Shown: positions 9,104 through 17,711, counted from the first letter of the stretch. The stretch is 64,000 nt of DNA from Methylobacterium oryzihabitans (GCF_004004555.2 NZ_SACP01000002.1:1-64000), one strand, 5' to 3'. Notes: a model not told the origin generated them from the sequence alone. Numbers and translations: made by a program.

Positions 9104-9270
9104 AAAAATTGAACGCCCGTCCGCGCGCCCGGTGCCGACAAATCCCTGAGTTGCGGCATCGAAGCGTTAGCCATCCCGTACGATCACCCCGCGAGTGCGC
9201 GATCGGACTCGGATCCGCTTCACCAATCGGGACCATGGTGGCCGTCTGTTTCGCACGGAGGACCCGCGTC

Positions 9271-9513
9271 ATGACCTTCGTCCTGCGCGCCGGACTGGTG
9301 ATCGGCGTGATCTTCTACCTGTCGCCGCTGCGGCACGCCGGGCCGGGCCCGGCCCCGGGGCCCGGGCTGGCCGCGCTCGCCGAGCCGCTCCGCGAGCACG
9401 CGCTCAGGGCCGGTGCGGCGGAGGCCGGCCGCGCCGCCGAGGCCTCCCTGCGCGGAACCCTCGGCCTCGACGCCCCCGCGCGGCATCCCGACACGACCGC
9501 CGCGATCCGGTGA
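9271..9513 (+). CDS. Small membrane-anchored hypothetical protein
   Basis: The product has 80 residues from the ATG at 9271. It opens with one hydrophobic segment (MTFVLRAGLVIGVIFYLSPL) that could be an uncleaved anchor or signal sequence, then a Gly/Pro/Ala-rich middle and an amphipathic Ala/Glu/Arg helix (LREHALRAGAAEAGRAAEAS). I do not recognise a characterised family; short proteins with this N-terminus seem common in related genomes. An upstream in-frame start at 9109 would add 54 residues without similarity to a secretion signal, so the shorter form is preferred. Confidence 0.5.
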   Translation: MTFVLRAGLVIGVIFYLSPLRHAGPGPAPGPGLAALAEPLREHALRAGAAEAGRAAEASLRGTLGLDAPARHPDTTAAIR

Positions 9514-9596
9514 CGGTCGACTCCTCTCCGGGCGCCCGCCCGCCCCGGAGGCCGAACGCCCCGAAGGCCGAACGCTTGCAACCCAGCAGACCCGCC

Positions 9597-10892
9597 ATGA
9601 TCGCGACCCACCTCGTCTCCGCGCTCCGCCGCTTCCGGTCACCCCAGGGCTCCGTCTCGGTCCTCGTGGCGGCCGCCCTCGTCCCCCTCATCGGCATGCT
9701 CGGAGCCGGCCTCGACTACAGCCGCGCGATGGTGAGCCGGGGCCGGCTCGACGCCGCCCTCGATGCCGCGGTGCTCGCCGCCGCCCAGGCCGCCAAGGCC
9801 GCCGACGCCCAGAACCAGAGCAAGGACCAGATCGAGGCGGCGGCGAAGAAGGCCGGCGAGGCCGCGTTCGTCGCCAACGACGCGGTGGCGGGCAACGTCG
9901 CGGTCGAGATCAGCCCGGCTCTCACCAACCGCACGGTCACCATCACCGGCACCTACACCGCCGACGTCAAAACCACCGTGACCCAGCTCATCGGCTACCC
10001 GTCCGTGCCGATCAGCGGCCGCTCGACCGCCAGCGCCGAACTGTCGCCCTACATCGACATCTACCTGCTGATCGACGTCTCGGCCTCGATGGCCCTCGGC
10101 GCCACCACCGCCGACATCGCCAAGCTGACCTCCGCCTTCGGCTGCGCCTTCGCGTGCCACGACGACGTCAAGGTCAAGGGCACGCAGTACGACAGCTTCC
10201 AGTGGGCCCAGAAGAACGGCATCCGGCTGCGGATGAACGAGATCAACGACGGCATCGCCGACTTCGTCGCCACGCTGCAGAAGCAGGGCGCAGCCAAGCA
10301 GCGCCTGCGCATCGCGGTCTACAGCTTCAGCACCACGCTGACGAAGCTCGTCGGCCTGACCTCGACGCTCAGCGCGGCCACCGGCAACCTGCCGACCGCC
10401 CCCGACCTCTCGCACGAGGGCGGCGACCCGAAGGTGATCGACTACGCCGGCGCGACCCATTTCGGCAAGATCATGCCCGACTTCGCCAAGGAGGTCGGGG
10501 CGGGCGGCGACGGCCAGACCGCGGCCAAGAAGCTCGTCATCATCGCGACCGACGGCGTGCAGGACCCGACCCGCTCCTGGACCAACTACGTCGAGCTGCG
10601 GCCGCAGGTGACCCCGTTCAGCCCCGCCGATTGCCAGAAGCTCGACGCCAGCGTCTCGGTCGGCGTGCTCTACGCGCCCTACCTGCAGATGCCGTGGGAC
10701 TGGGGCTACGTCGCCACCCTCGGCCAGCCGAGCCAGATCGGCAACCGCGGCACCCGCTTCGACGACATCGTGCCCCAGCTCAAGGCCTGCGCCTCCCCGG
10801 GGATGTTCGTGGATCTCGGCACCACGAGCTCGGTCGCCAGCGGCTTCAAGTCCCTGTTCGACACCTTCGCGCAGGTGCGGCTGACCCGCTGA
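9597..10892 (+). CDS. TadG-like pilus/adhesion protein with von Willebrand A domain
   Basis: The 431-residue protein has a TadG-type N-terminus: a positively charged start, then QGSVSVLVAAALVPLIGMLGAGLDYSRAM, a single membrane helix followed by the Glu/Asp-Tyr region typical of Tad pseudopilin-like proteins. A helical stretch (AAAQAAKAADAQNQSKDQIE) and beta region follow, then from about residue 150 a vWA domain with the MIDAS motif DVSASMALG and later IATDGVQDP. TadG proteins sit in the envelope and help Flp/Tad pilus attachment. No other tad gene is nearby, so this is an orphan copy that may have its own adhesion or sensing role. Confidence 0.8.
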   Translation: MIATHLVSALRRFRSPQGSVSVLVAAALVPLIGMLGAGLDYSRAMVSRGRLDAALDAAVLAAAQAAKAADAQNQSKDQIEAAAKKAGEAAFVANDAVAGNVAVEISPALTNRTVTITGTYTADVKTTVTQLIGYPSVPISGRSTASAELSPYIDIYLLIDVSASMALGATTADIAKLTSAFGCAFACHDDVKVKGTQYDSFQWAQKNGIRLRMNEINDGIADFVATLQKQGAAKQRLRIAVYSFSTTLTKLVGLTSTLSAATGNLPTAPDLSHEGGDPKVIDYAGATHFGKIMPDFAKEVGAGGDGQTAAKKLVIIATDGVQDPTRSWTNYVELRPQVTPFSPADCQKLDASVSVGVLYAPYLQMPWDWGYVATLGQPSQIGNRGTRFDDIVPQLKACASPGMFVDLGTTSSVASGFKSLFDTFAQVRLTR

Positions 10893-11072
10893 CCGCGGCG
10901 AACCGCCTGCCGGAGGGGGATTCGGCAAAAGGGGTTCGGCTTCCAATGCTCATATGATACTGACGGGGAGTTATGCGGCAGGTATGATGGACTAGGCCTG
11001 GAGGAAACCGGCCCGTTGACGCCGGGACGCGAGCCCGGCCCGGGCGGGGCCCCAGGCCCGGAGAGGGTGGCA

Positions 11073-11690
11073 ATGCTCGAATCGGACGGCGAAGACCGCG
11101 CGGCGCTCGTCAGGAGCGCCCTGGATACGCTGTTGCGGTCCGGTCCCTTCGCCCGTTCGCCCAAGCTCGCCGGCTTCCTGCGCTTCGTGGTCGAGGAGGA
11201 GCTGGCCGGCCGGGGCGCCACCCTCAAGGCCTACACCATCGCGACGCAGGCCCTCGGCCGGCCGAAGGACTTCGACCCGGGCGTCGATCCGAGCGTCCGG
11301 GTCGAGGCGGGGCGCCTGCGCCGGGCGATCGACGAGGGCTACGCGGTGATCGAGGAGCCGCAACCGGTGCGCATCCGCGTGCCGGTCGGCACCTACCGGC
11401 CGCAATTCGAGCGCGTCGCCCCGCCGGAGCCGGCCGCCATACCCGACCCGGCCGCGGCCGTGCCGGCACCGGGGCCGGCTGCCCCGGGCCTGGTCCCCCC
11501 GGGCTCGGCGGCGGCCGCCGCCGGCCTGATCGGCTTCAGCCCGCGGGCCCAGAGCGTCATCATCGCGCTCCTCGCCAGCATCCTGCTGCTGCTCTGCGTC
11601 GAGGTCTACCTCCTGATCGCCCTGCACCCGATCGCGAACGGCGACGACCGGCAGGCCCAGCGCACCGGCGTGAGCCAGACGATCCGCTGA
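11073..11690 (+). CDS. Membrane protein with N-terminal winged-helix-like domain
   Basis: The product has 205 residues. Residues 12-95 (SGPFARSPKLAGFLRFVVEE, GRGATLKAYTIATQALGRP, DPSVRVEAGRLRRAIDEGY) match the N-terminal domain often found in large adenylate-cyclase-like or TPR signalling proteins, thought to be a DNA- or ligand-binding winged helix. Here that domain is followed by a Pro/Ala linker and one transmembrane helix (SVIIALLASILLLLCVEVYLL) instead of the usual large C-terminal module. The ATG at 11073 follows GAGAGGGTGG. Its function is unknown; a membrane-tethered regulator is possible. Confidence 0.62.
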   Translation: MLESDGEDRAALVRSALDTLLRSGPFARSPKLAGFLRFVVEEELAGRGATLKAYTIATQALGRPKDFDPGVDPSVRVEAGRLRRAIDEGYAVIEEPQPVRIRVPVGTYRPQFERVAPPEPAAIPDPAAAVPAPGPAAPGLVPPGSAAAAAGLIGFSPRAQSVIIALLASILLLLCVEVYLLIALHPIANGDDRQAQRTGVSQTIR

Positions 11691-11718
11691 CGGCGCGGGC
11701 GGGCCGGGGCAGGCCCCG

Positions 11719-11813
11719 GCGCCCGGATCAGGATCCGGCGCCCGGATCAGGATCCGGCGCCCGGATCAGGATCCGGCGCCCGGATCAGGATCCGGCGCCC
11801 GGATCAGGATCCG
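11719..11813. repeat. Five exact tandem copies of a 19-bp unit
   Basis: GCGCCCGGATCAGGATCCG repeats five times without a mismatch. Each unit contains the palindrome CGGATC-AG-GATCCG, so each can form a hairpin. The array starts 28 bp after the stop of the upstream plus-strand gene, and its last unit runs into the 3' end of the minus-strand permease gene, whose TGA stop is part of the repeat. Confidence 0.92.
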
Positions 11814-12700
11814 GGCATCAGGCCGCTGCGGGCGCGGCGGCGCTGGAGCCAGAGATAGGCGCCGAACGACAGCGCGATCACCGCGAGCGAGACGCCGGTG
11901 GTGACGGTGCCGAGGGCGTAGATCTCCGGCGTGGTCACGGTGGTGGTGAGCCCCTGGAGTTCGAGCGGCAGGGTGTTGCGGCCGCCGATCGCCTGGCTGG
12001 TGCGGGCGAGTTCGTCCCAGGACAGGGTGAAGCCGAACAGCGCGACGCCGACGAGCGACGGCAGGATGATCGGCACGACGACGTGGACCAGGGTCTGCGG
12101 CCCGGTGGCGCCGCAATCGCGGGCCGCCTCCTCGTAGGCGCGGTTGAAGCGGTTGAACACCGCGAACATGATGAGCAGGCCGAAGGGCAGCGTCCAGGTC
12201 AGGTGGGCGCCGAGGGCCGAGGTGAACAGCCCCATCAGGGTGCCGTGGTCCTGGAGGAACCCCCAGCCGGTCGCGGCGGCGAGCGCCTTGACGACGTCGT
12301 CGAGCAGCCGGAATTCGAGGCCGATGCCGAGCGAGACGACGATCGAGGGCACGATCAGGCTCGCGACCGCGGTGTAGAACACGACGCCCTGGCCGAAAAA
12401 TCCCTTGCGGAAGGCGAGTCCGGCGAAGAAGGCGAGGGTCACGCTCAGCGCCATGACGACGAGGCCCAGCGCGAAGGAGCGCCGGAACGCCGCCCAGATG
12501 TCGACCACCCCGAGCCCGGCCCACAGGCGCGAGAACCAGAAGGTCGAGACCCCGTTCATCGGGAAGGTCAGGCCGCCCTGCGGTCCCTGGAAGCTCAGCA
12601 CCAGGATGGTCAGGGTCGGCCCGTACAGGAACAGCACGAACAGGCCGAAGAACGCGGCGAGCAGGTAGAACGAGAGCGGGCGGGGTCCGTCGCGCAGCAT
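11804..12700 (-). CDS. ABC transporter permease, spermidine/putrescine type (PotC-like)
   Basis: The 298-residue inner-membrane protein has six predicted membrane helices. The EAA loop that contacts the ATPase is visible around EEAARDCGATGPQTLVHVVVPIILPSLVG. It belongs to the PotC family of polyamine/iron/thiamine-type importers. It is the last gene of the operon that begins with the ATPase at 15986, with a 4-bp gap to the preceding permease. Its last codons and stop overlap the tandem 19-bp array, so the C-terminus MPGS may have been set by repeat expansion. The cargo is inferred only as a small cation or related solute. Confidence 0.88.
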   Translation of the reverse strand: MLRDGPRPLSFYLLAAFFGLFVLFLYGPTLTILVLSFQGPQGGLTFPMNGVSTFWFSRLWAGLGVVDIWAAFRRSFALGLVVMALSVTLAFFAGLAFRKGFFGQGVVFYTAVASLIVPSIVVSLGIGLEFRLLDDVVKALAAATGWGFLQDHGTLMGLFTSALGAHLTWTLPFGLLIMFAVFNRFNRAYEEAARDCGATGPQTLVHVVVPIILPSLVGVALFGFTLSWDELARTSQAIGGRNTLPLELQGLTTTVTTPEIYALGTVTTGVSLAVIALSFGAYLWLQRRRARSGLMPGS

Positions 12701-12704
12701 CGGC

Positions 12705-13661
12705 TCACAGCTCCCGGCGCAGGTCGATCAGCCGCGTCAGCGCGACGATGACGAGGAGCACCGCGCCTAGCAGCACCACCGCGTTGGCGGCGGCGGCGGG
12801 GAATTGCAGGTAGGCCATCTGGACCTGGATCACCTTGCCGACCGAGGCGATCTGCTGGCCGCCCATGACGCCGACGGTGACGAAGTCGCCCATGATGAGG
12901 GTGAGGACGAAGATCGACCCGATGGCGATGCCGGGCTTGGCGAGCGGCACGATCACGTTCCACAGGGTCTGCCACGGCGTCGCGCCGGCATCGGTCGCCG
13001 CCTCGATCAGCGAGCGGTCGATCCGCATCATCGAGTTGAAGATCGGCACGATCATGAACACGGTGTTGAGGTGGACGAAGGCCAGCACGACCGAGAAGTC
13101 GGAATAGAGCAGCCCCTCGATCGGGGTGCGGATCAGCCCGAGGGACATCAGCCCGTCGTTGACCAGCCCGTTGCGGCCGAGCAGCGGCATCCAGGCGATC
13201 ATCCGGATGACGTTCGAGGTCCAGAACGGGATGGTGCAGATCAGGAACAGCACCGTCTGCATGGTGCTGGAGCGGACGTGGAAGGCGACGAAATACGCCA
13301 CCGTGAACCCGATGACGAGGGTGAAGGCCCAGCCGAGCAGGCAGAACTTCAGCGTCGACAGGTAGGTGCGGAACGTCGTGCAGAGGTCGCCGCCCGACAG
13401 GCAGCCCTCGAACACGTCGGCGTAGTTCTGGAGCGTGAACGACGGGATGATCTCGTACTCGTTGTACTCCCAGAAGCTGACCACCAGGGTCAGCACCAGG
13501 GGCACGACGAAGAACACGAGGAAGACCAGGGCGAGCGGCCCGACCTGGAGATAGGCGAGGCGGCGCTGGCGCCGCTCCGCCGTCCGGAGGCCCGCCGCCG
13601 GGACGGCGGGCGCCGCGACCTCCGGCAGGGAGGTCAGGGCGGGCTCGCTCGTCGTGCTCAT
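12705..13661 (-). CDS. ABC transporter permease, spermidine/putrescine type (PotB-like)
   Basis: The protein has 318 residues from the ATG at 13661, which overlaps the stop of the binding-protein gene (ATGA). A long cytoplasmic N-terminus precedes the helices PLALVFLVFFVVPLVLTLVV and following segments. The EAA motif is seen in LIEAATDAGATPWQTLWNVIVPLAKPG. It forms the transmembrane heterodimer with the neighbouring PotC-like protein. An upstream in-frame start at 13682 is possible, but the overlap supports 13661. Confidence 0.9.
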   Translation of the reverse strand: MSTTSEPALTSLPEVAAPAVPAAGLRTAERRQRRLAYLQVGPLALVFLVFFVVPLVLTLVVSFWEYNEYEIIPSFTLQNYADVFEGCLSGGDLCTTFRTYLSTLKFCLLGWAFTLVIGFTVAYFVAFHVRSSTMQTVLFLICTIPFWTSNVIRMIAWMPLLGRNGLVNDGLMSLGLIRTPIEGLLYSDFSVVLAFVHLNTVFMIVPIFNSMMRIDRSLIEAATDAGATPWQTLWNVIVPLAKPGIAIGSIFVLTLIMGDFVTVGVMGGQQIASVGKVIQVQMAYLQFPAAAANAVVLLGAVLLVIVALTRLIDLRREL

Positions 13662-14944
13662 GCGGCGATGAACTCGTTCCACTTGCGGACCATGTAGGTG
13701 TTCTCGTCCATCACCGAGTTCCAGCAGGCGACCGCGCCCATGCGCTGCTCGAACGAGCCGCCGTCACGCACCGCCCCGGCCTTCTCCAGCACGGTCCCGT
13801 CCGGCCCCTTGATGTCCTGCTCGGCGGGCTTGCCCTCCATCCAGAACGCCCATTCGTAGGGGGCCATGTTCTCCTTGGCCGTCTCCAGCACCGCCGAGTA
13901 GTAGCCCTGGCGGTTGAGGTAGGCGCCGGCCCAGCCGGACAGGAACCAGTTGATGAAGTCGTAGGTGGCGTCGAGCTTGCGGCCCGAGAGGGTCTTGGGC
14001 AGGCCGAACCCGGTCGCCCAGGCGCGGTAGCCCTCCTTCAGCGGCTGGTAGGTGCAGGCGATGCCCTGCGAGCGCACCTTGGTGACGGCGGGCGACCACA
14101 TCGACTGGATCACCGTCTCGCCCGACGCCATCAGGTTCACGGACTCGTTGAAGTCCTGCCAGAAGGCGCGGAACTGGCCGGCGCGCTTGGCATCGATCAG
14201 CACCTTCATGGTGCGGTCGATCTCGGCCTTCGTCATGTTGCCCTTGTCGGGATAGGTGTAGTCGCCGGTGGCCTCGACCACCATCGCGGCGTCCATGATG
14301 CCGATCGACGGGATATTGAGGATCGACGCCTTGCCCTTGAACTCGGGGTTGAGCAGTTCCTTCCACGAGGTGATCGGGCGCTTGATCAGGTCGGGCCGGA
14401 TGCCGAGGGTGTCGGCGTTGTAGGTCGTCGGGATCAGGGTGATCCACTCGGTCGGCGAGGCGGCGAACTTGGTCGAGTTCTGGCCTTCGAGGTAGAAGAC
14501 CTTCTTGGGCGCGGTGCCCTGGTCGCCGATTGTCTTGCCCGCGACCTCGCCCTTAGTGAAGACCGGGGTGATCTTGTCGGCGTTCTTGATCCGGCGCGCG
14601 TCCATGCCCATCAGGTTGCCGGACGGCATCAGCTTCTTGAGGCTGAAATACTCGGAATCGACGATGTCGAACGAGTTCGGCTGGGTGACGACGCGCTTCG
14701 ACACCTCGTCGGTGACGACCGGGATGTACTCGATCGTGATGCCGAGGTCTTCCTTGACCTTGCGGGCGATGTCGCCGCTCTGGTTCACGGCGGTGCCGAG
14801 GTAGCGCAGGGTCACCGGGTCGGCGGCGTGGATCGCCGGGAAGCCGGTGATCGCGCCCGAACCGGCGGCGACGCCCGCCGCCGCGCCGGCGCCCTGGAGC
14901 AGCCCGCGCCGGGTCAGGCCGGGGGTCTTGGTCGCATCGCTCAT
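13658..14944 (-). CDS. ABC transporter substrate-binding protein, Tat-exported (PotD-like)
   Basis: The 428-residue protein begins with a twin-arginine signal (TRRGLLQGAGAAAGVAAGSGAITGFPAIHA), so it is exported folded to the periplasm. The mature part is a type-2 periplasmic binding protein of the polyamine/iron class, with VTLRYLGTAVNQSG and PEFKGKASILNIPSIGIMDAAM. Tat export is notable because many PotD proteins use Sec; it may reflect a bound cofactor or tight folding. The ligand cannot be told from sequence alone. Confidence 0.88.
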   Translation of the reverse strand: MSDATKTPGLTRRGLLQGAGAAAGVAAGSGAITGFPAIHAADPVTLRYLGTAVNQSGDIARKVKEDLGITIEYIPVVTDEVSKRVVTQPNSFDIVDSEYFSLKKLMPSGNLMGMDARRIKNADKITPVFTKGEVAGKTIGDQGTAPKKVFYLEGQNSTKFAASPTEWITLIPTTYNADTLGIRPDLIKRPITSWKELLNPEFKGKASILNIPSIGIMDAAMVVEATGDYTYPDKGNMTKAEIDRTMKVLIDAKRAGQFRAFWQDFNESVNLMASGETVIQSMWSPAVTKVRSQGIACTYQPLKEGYRAWATGFGLPKTLSGRKLDATYDFINWFLSGWAGAYLNRQGYYSAVLETAKENMAPYEWAFWMEGKPAEQDIKGPDGTVLEKAGAVRDGGSFEQRMGAVACWNSVMDENTYMVRKWNEFIAA

Positions 14945-14996
14945 TCGTCTCTCCCTTGCAATCGTTCCGGGCGCCCCGGCCCCGGCCCCGTGGCGG

Positions 14997-15986
14997 TCAC
15001 GCCTCGAGGCGGTGCGCCTCGTCGGCCTGCCAGCCGACCCGCACGGTGTCGCCGAGGGCCAGCGGCCGGCGGGCGAAGGCGTGGTCGCTGAGGATCGCCG
15101 TCAGCGGCGTCGCCGCGTCGGTGTCGAGCCCCGGCGCGTCGAGGCCGACATGCACGGCGCTGCCCTGGTACTCGACCGCGACGACCTGCGCCGGCACCGC
15201 CTCGGGCCCGGCCTCGGGGCCGAGCAGCATCCGGTCGGCGCGCACAGCGATGCGCCGGTCGGGCAGCGCGATGACGTTGTGGCCGCCGATGAAGCGGGCG
15301 ACGAAGGCGGTGGCCGGCCGCTCGAACACCGTGCGGGGGTCGGCCGCCTGCTCGATGCGCCCGCCGTTCATCACCACCACGAGGTCGGAGAGCGCCATCG
15401 CCTCCTCCTGGCTATGGGTGACGTGCACGAAGGTGATGCCGAGGTCGGTCTGGATCCGCTTCAGCTCGGTCCGCATCCGCACCCGCAGGAACGGGTCGAG
15501 GGCCGAGAGCGGCTCGTCGAGGAGCAGCACCTTCGGGCCGGTGACGAGGGCGCGGGCGAGCGCCACGCGCTGCTGCTGGCCGCCGGAGAGCTGCGCCGGC
15601 AGCCGCTCGGCGAGCCGGTCCATCTGGACCAGGGCCAGCATCGCGTCGGCGCGGCGGTGGCGCTCGGCCTTGGCCATGCCGCGCATCTTGAGCCCGAACG
15701 CGACGTTGTCGCGGCAGTTCAGGTGCGGGAACAGGGCGTAGCTCTGGAACATCATCGCGGTGCCGCGCTGGGCGGGCGGCAGGTCGCCGACCGCCTTCGG
15801 GCCGATCACCACGTCGCCGCTCGACACCGTCTCGTGCCCGGCGATCATCCGCAGGGTCGTCGACTTGCCGCAGCCGGACGGGCCGAGCAGGCAGCAATAC
15901 GAGCCCGACCGGATCTTGAGGTCGATGCCGTCGACCGCGGTGGTGTGGCCGTAGCGTTTGGTCAGGGCAGCGAGTTCGACGTCCAT
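14997..15986 (-). CDS. ABC transporter ATP-binding protein (PotA-like)
   Basis: The 329-residue ATPase powers the importer encoded downstream. It shows Walker A GPSGCGKSTTLRMIAG, Q-loop region AMMFQSYALFPHLN, signature LSGGQQQRVALARAL, Walker B VLLLDEPLSALDP and the switch His in FVHVTHSQEEA. The last 90 residues form a TOBE-type regulatory domain. The ATG at 15986 matches the family start (MDVELAALTKRYG); an upstream ATG at 16019 would add 11 non-conserved residues. It is the first gene of the four-gene operon on the minus strand. Confidence 0.93.
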   Translation of the reverse strand: MDVELAALTKRYGHTTAVDGIDLKIRSGSYCCLLGPSGCGKSTTLRMIAGHETVSSGDVVIGPKAVGDLPPAQRGTAMMFQSYALFPHLNCRDNVAFGLKMRGMAKAERHRRADAMLALVQMDRLAERLPAQLSGGQQQRVALARALVTGPKVLLLDEPLSALDPFLRVRMRTELKRIQTDLGITFVHVTHSQEEAMALSDLVVVMNGGRIEQAADPRTVFERPATAFVARFIGGHNVIALPDRRIAVRADRMLLGPEAGPEAVPAQVVAVEYQGSAVHVGLDAPGLDTDAATPLTAILSDHAFARRPLALGDTVRVGWQADEAHRLEA

Positions 15987-16046
15987 GCGGGCTCCCGGCG
16001 GCTGGCCCAGGGTTAGCAAGCCTCAGGCCAGCCGATCCCGCAGGCG

Positions 16047-16185
16047 TCATGCGAAATCCGATCGATTGCTTCGGCGATCCTGCCGGATCGCGGATTTCGG
16101 CTTCGCTCAGGCGTGTGGAGCCTCCGGCTCCACCGCGCAGGCTGGTGAGCCCGCTTGCGGACGTCATCGTCCGCAAACGCTATCA
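16047..16185 (-). repeat. Family A double-hairpin repeat, copy A2 (inverted)
   Basis: Read on the minus strand the copy begins TGATAGCGTTTGCGGACG, where TGA is the stop codon of the MarR gene. Stem 1 pairs GTTTGCGGACG with CGTCCGCAAGC. The core CACCAGC...CTGAGCGAAGCC follows, interrupted by an extra small hairpin (GTGGAGCC / GGCTCCAC), and stem 2 pairs CGAAATCCG with CGGATTTCG before the end CATGA. It lies between the MarR gene and the transporter operon. Confidence 0.78.
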
Positions 16186-16638
16186 CGGCTCCTCGTCGCA
16201 GCGCATCAGCCCGAGCCCCGCCTCGATCTTGCCGAGCAGGCGCTCGAACTCCCGCCGCTCGCCGGGGTCGAGCACCGCGAGCAGGCGCTCCTCGCGGGCG
16301 AGCAGCAGCGGCACCAGCTCGGCGTAGATCGCCCGCCCGGCGGGCGTGAGCGCCAGCATGATCTCGCGGCGGTCGGCCTCGTCCTCCCGGCGCTCCACCA
16401 GCCCGAGCCCGGCGAGGTGACCCACCGCCCGGCTGATCCGCGACTTGTGGGTGCGGGTGCAGCGCACGACGTAGGCGGCGCTGCGGGGCCCGTCGTGCAG
16501 GCCGAGCGTCGCCAGCACCCGCCATTCCGGGATGTCGATGCCGAAGCGGGCGTAATCCTCAGCCAGCGCCCCGCTGAACTCGGCGGCGAGGCGGTTGAGG
16601 CGGAAGGGCGAGAAGCGGAGCAGGTTCAGCCGTGCCAT
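16183..16638 (-). CDS. MarR-family transcriptional regulator
   Basis: The protein has 151 residues from the ATG at 16638 (MARLNLLRFSPFRLNRLAAE). The winged helix covers WRVLATLGLHDG, the recognition helix TRTHKSRISRAVGHLAGLGL and the wing VERREDEADRREIMLALTPAG. MarR proteins usually repress a divergent catabolic gene and are released by an aromatic ligand. Here the divergent gene is the metallo-beta-lactamase-fold protein that opens the homogentisate cluster, and two inverted-repeat operators lie between them. An upstream start at 16707 would overlap those operators, so 16638 is preferred. Its stop codon is part of repeat A2. Confidence 0.87.
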   Translation of the reverse strand: MARLNLLRFSPFRLNRLAAEFSGALAEDYARFGIDIPEWRVLATLGLHDGPRSAAYVVRCTRTHKSRISRAVGHLAGLGLVERREDEADRREIMLALTPAGRAIYAELVPLLLAREERLLAVLDPGERREFERLLGKIEAGLGLMRCDEEP

Positions 16639-16664
16639 GCGGTCCGGGTCGGCCCCTCTTGACG

Positions 16665-16705
16665 GTTGCACGCGCAACGGCCTACCAGATGGTTGCGGAT
16701 ACAAC
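16665..16705. promoter_or_regulatory. Two MarR-type operator candidates
   Basis: GTTGCACGCGCAAC (16665-16678) and GTTGCGGATACAAC (16692-16705) both have the form GTTG-N6-CAAC, spaced 27 bp centre to centre. They sit between the divergent MarR and metallohydrolase-like genes, where an autoregulating MarR dimer would be expected to bind. Confidence 0.6.
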
Positions 16706-16757
16706 AATCACGGTGATGCGCCGGGGACGATCCCGCGGACGCCGGGGAGGACCAGGG

Positions 16758-17711
16758 ATGAGCAAGGGGTTCGCCAGCCAGGCCGATCTCGCCGAGAAGC
16801 GCGAGACCTTCCGCGAACTCGCCCCCGGCGTCTACGCGCTCACCGCCGAGGGCGACCCGAATTCGGGCGTCGTCGTCGGCGACGATTCGGTGCTGGTGAT
16901 CGACGCCCGCGCGACGCCCCGGATGGCCGGCGACCTCGTGGCGAAGGTCCGCGAGGTGACCGACAAGCCGATCCGCCACGTCCTGCTCACCCACTACCAT
17001 GCCGTGCGGGTCCTCGGCGTCGCCGGCTACCCGGACCGGGTCAACGTCATCGCCAGCGACGTCGCCCGCGCGATGATCGTCGAGCGCGGGCAGCAGGACA
17101 TGGAATCGGAGATCCAGCGCTTCCCGCGGCTGTTCCGCGGGCGCGAGGAGATCCCGGGCCTGACCTGGCCGACCCTGACCTTCCACGGCGAGATGACGCT
17201 GTGGCTCGGCTCGCGCGAGGTGCGGATCGTCCATGCCGGCCGCGGCCACACCGCCGGCGACACGATCGCGTGGCTGCCGAAGGAGAAGGTCCTCTTCTCG
17301 GGCGACCTCGTGGAGTACGGCGCGACCCCCTATTGCGGCGACGCGCATTTCGGCGACTGGCCCGCCACCCTCGACCGGCTCCAGGCCCTCGATCCCGCCG
17401 CGCTGGTGCCGGGCCGCGGCGAGGCGCTGACCTCCCTGGAGCAGATCCGCGACGGGCTGGAGGGCACCCGGTCGTTCCTGCGCGACCTCTACGCCATCGC
17501 CCGATCCGGGGTGGAGGCGGGCCACGACCTCAAGGCGGTCTACGACCGGGCGATGCGGGAGATGCGGCCGAACTACGGGCACTGGGTGATCTTCGAGCAC
17601 TGCATGCCGTTCGACGTCAGCCGCGCCTACGACGAAGCCAAGGGCCTCGACCACCCGCGGATCTGGACCGCCGAGCGCGACATCGAGATGTGGCGCGCGC
17701 TGGAGGGGTGA
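16758..17711 (+). CDS. Metallo-beta-lactamase-fold protein with altered metal site
   Basis: The 317-residue protein has the MBL fold (LAPGVYALTAEGDPNSGVVV, VLVIDARATPRMAGDL, GRGHTAGDTIAWLP, VLFSGDLVEYG). The zinc motif is odd: the usual HxHxDH reads H79-Y-H81-A-V83-R84, so the Asp and third His are replaced, and the late PGHG His is R220 (VPGRGEAL). H164 and D183 remain. It may bind one metal, or act without one. It opens the homogentisate gene set, so a hydrolase or isomerase-support role in Tyr/Phe breakdown is inferred only from context. The ATG at 16758 has GGGAGGACCAGGG upstream. Confidence 0.8.
   Translation: MSKGFASQADLAEKRETFRELAPGVYALTAEGDPNSGVVVGDDSVLVIDARATPRMAGDLVAKVREVTDKPIRHVLLTHYHAVRVLGVAGYPDRVNVIASDVARAMIVERGQQDMESEIQRFPRLFRGREEIPGLTWPTLTFHGEMTLWLGSREVRIVHAGRGHTAGDTIAWLPKEKVLFSGDLVEYGATPYCGDAHFGDWPATLDRLQALDPAALVPGRGEALTSLEQIRDGLEGTRSFLRDLYAIARSGVEAGHDLKAVYDRAMREMRPNYGHWVIFEHCMPFDVSRAYDEAKGLDHPRIWTAERDIEMWRALEG

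Noticed and set aside
11719..11813. CRISPR array
   Set aside because: The five 19-bp units are directly adjacent with no spacers and no cas genes nearby.
12083..13697. Plus-strand frames opposite the ABC permeases
   Set aside because: Translations are Arg/Glu/His-rich mirror frames of hydrophobic proteins, without their own motifs.
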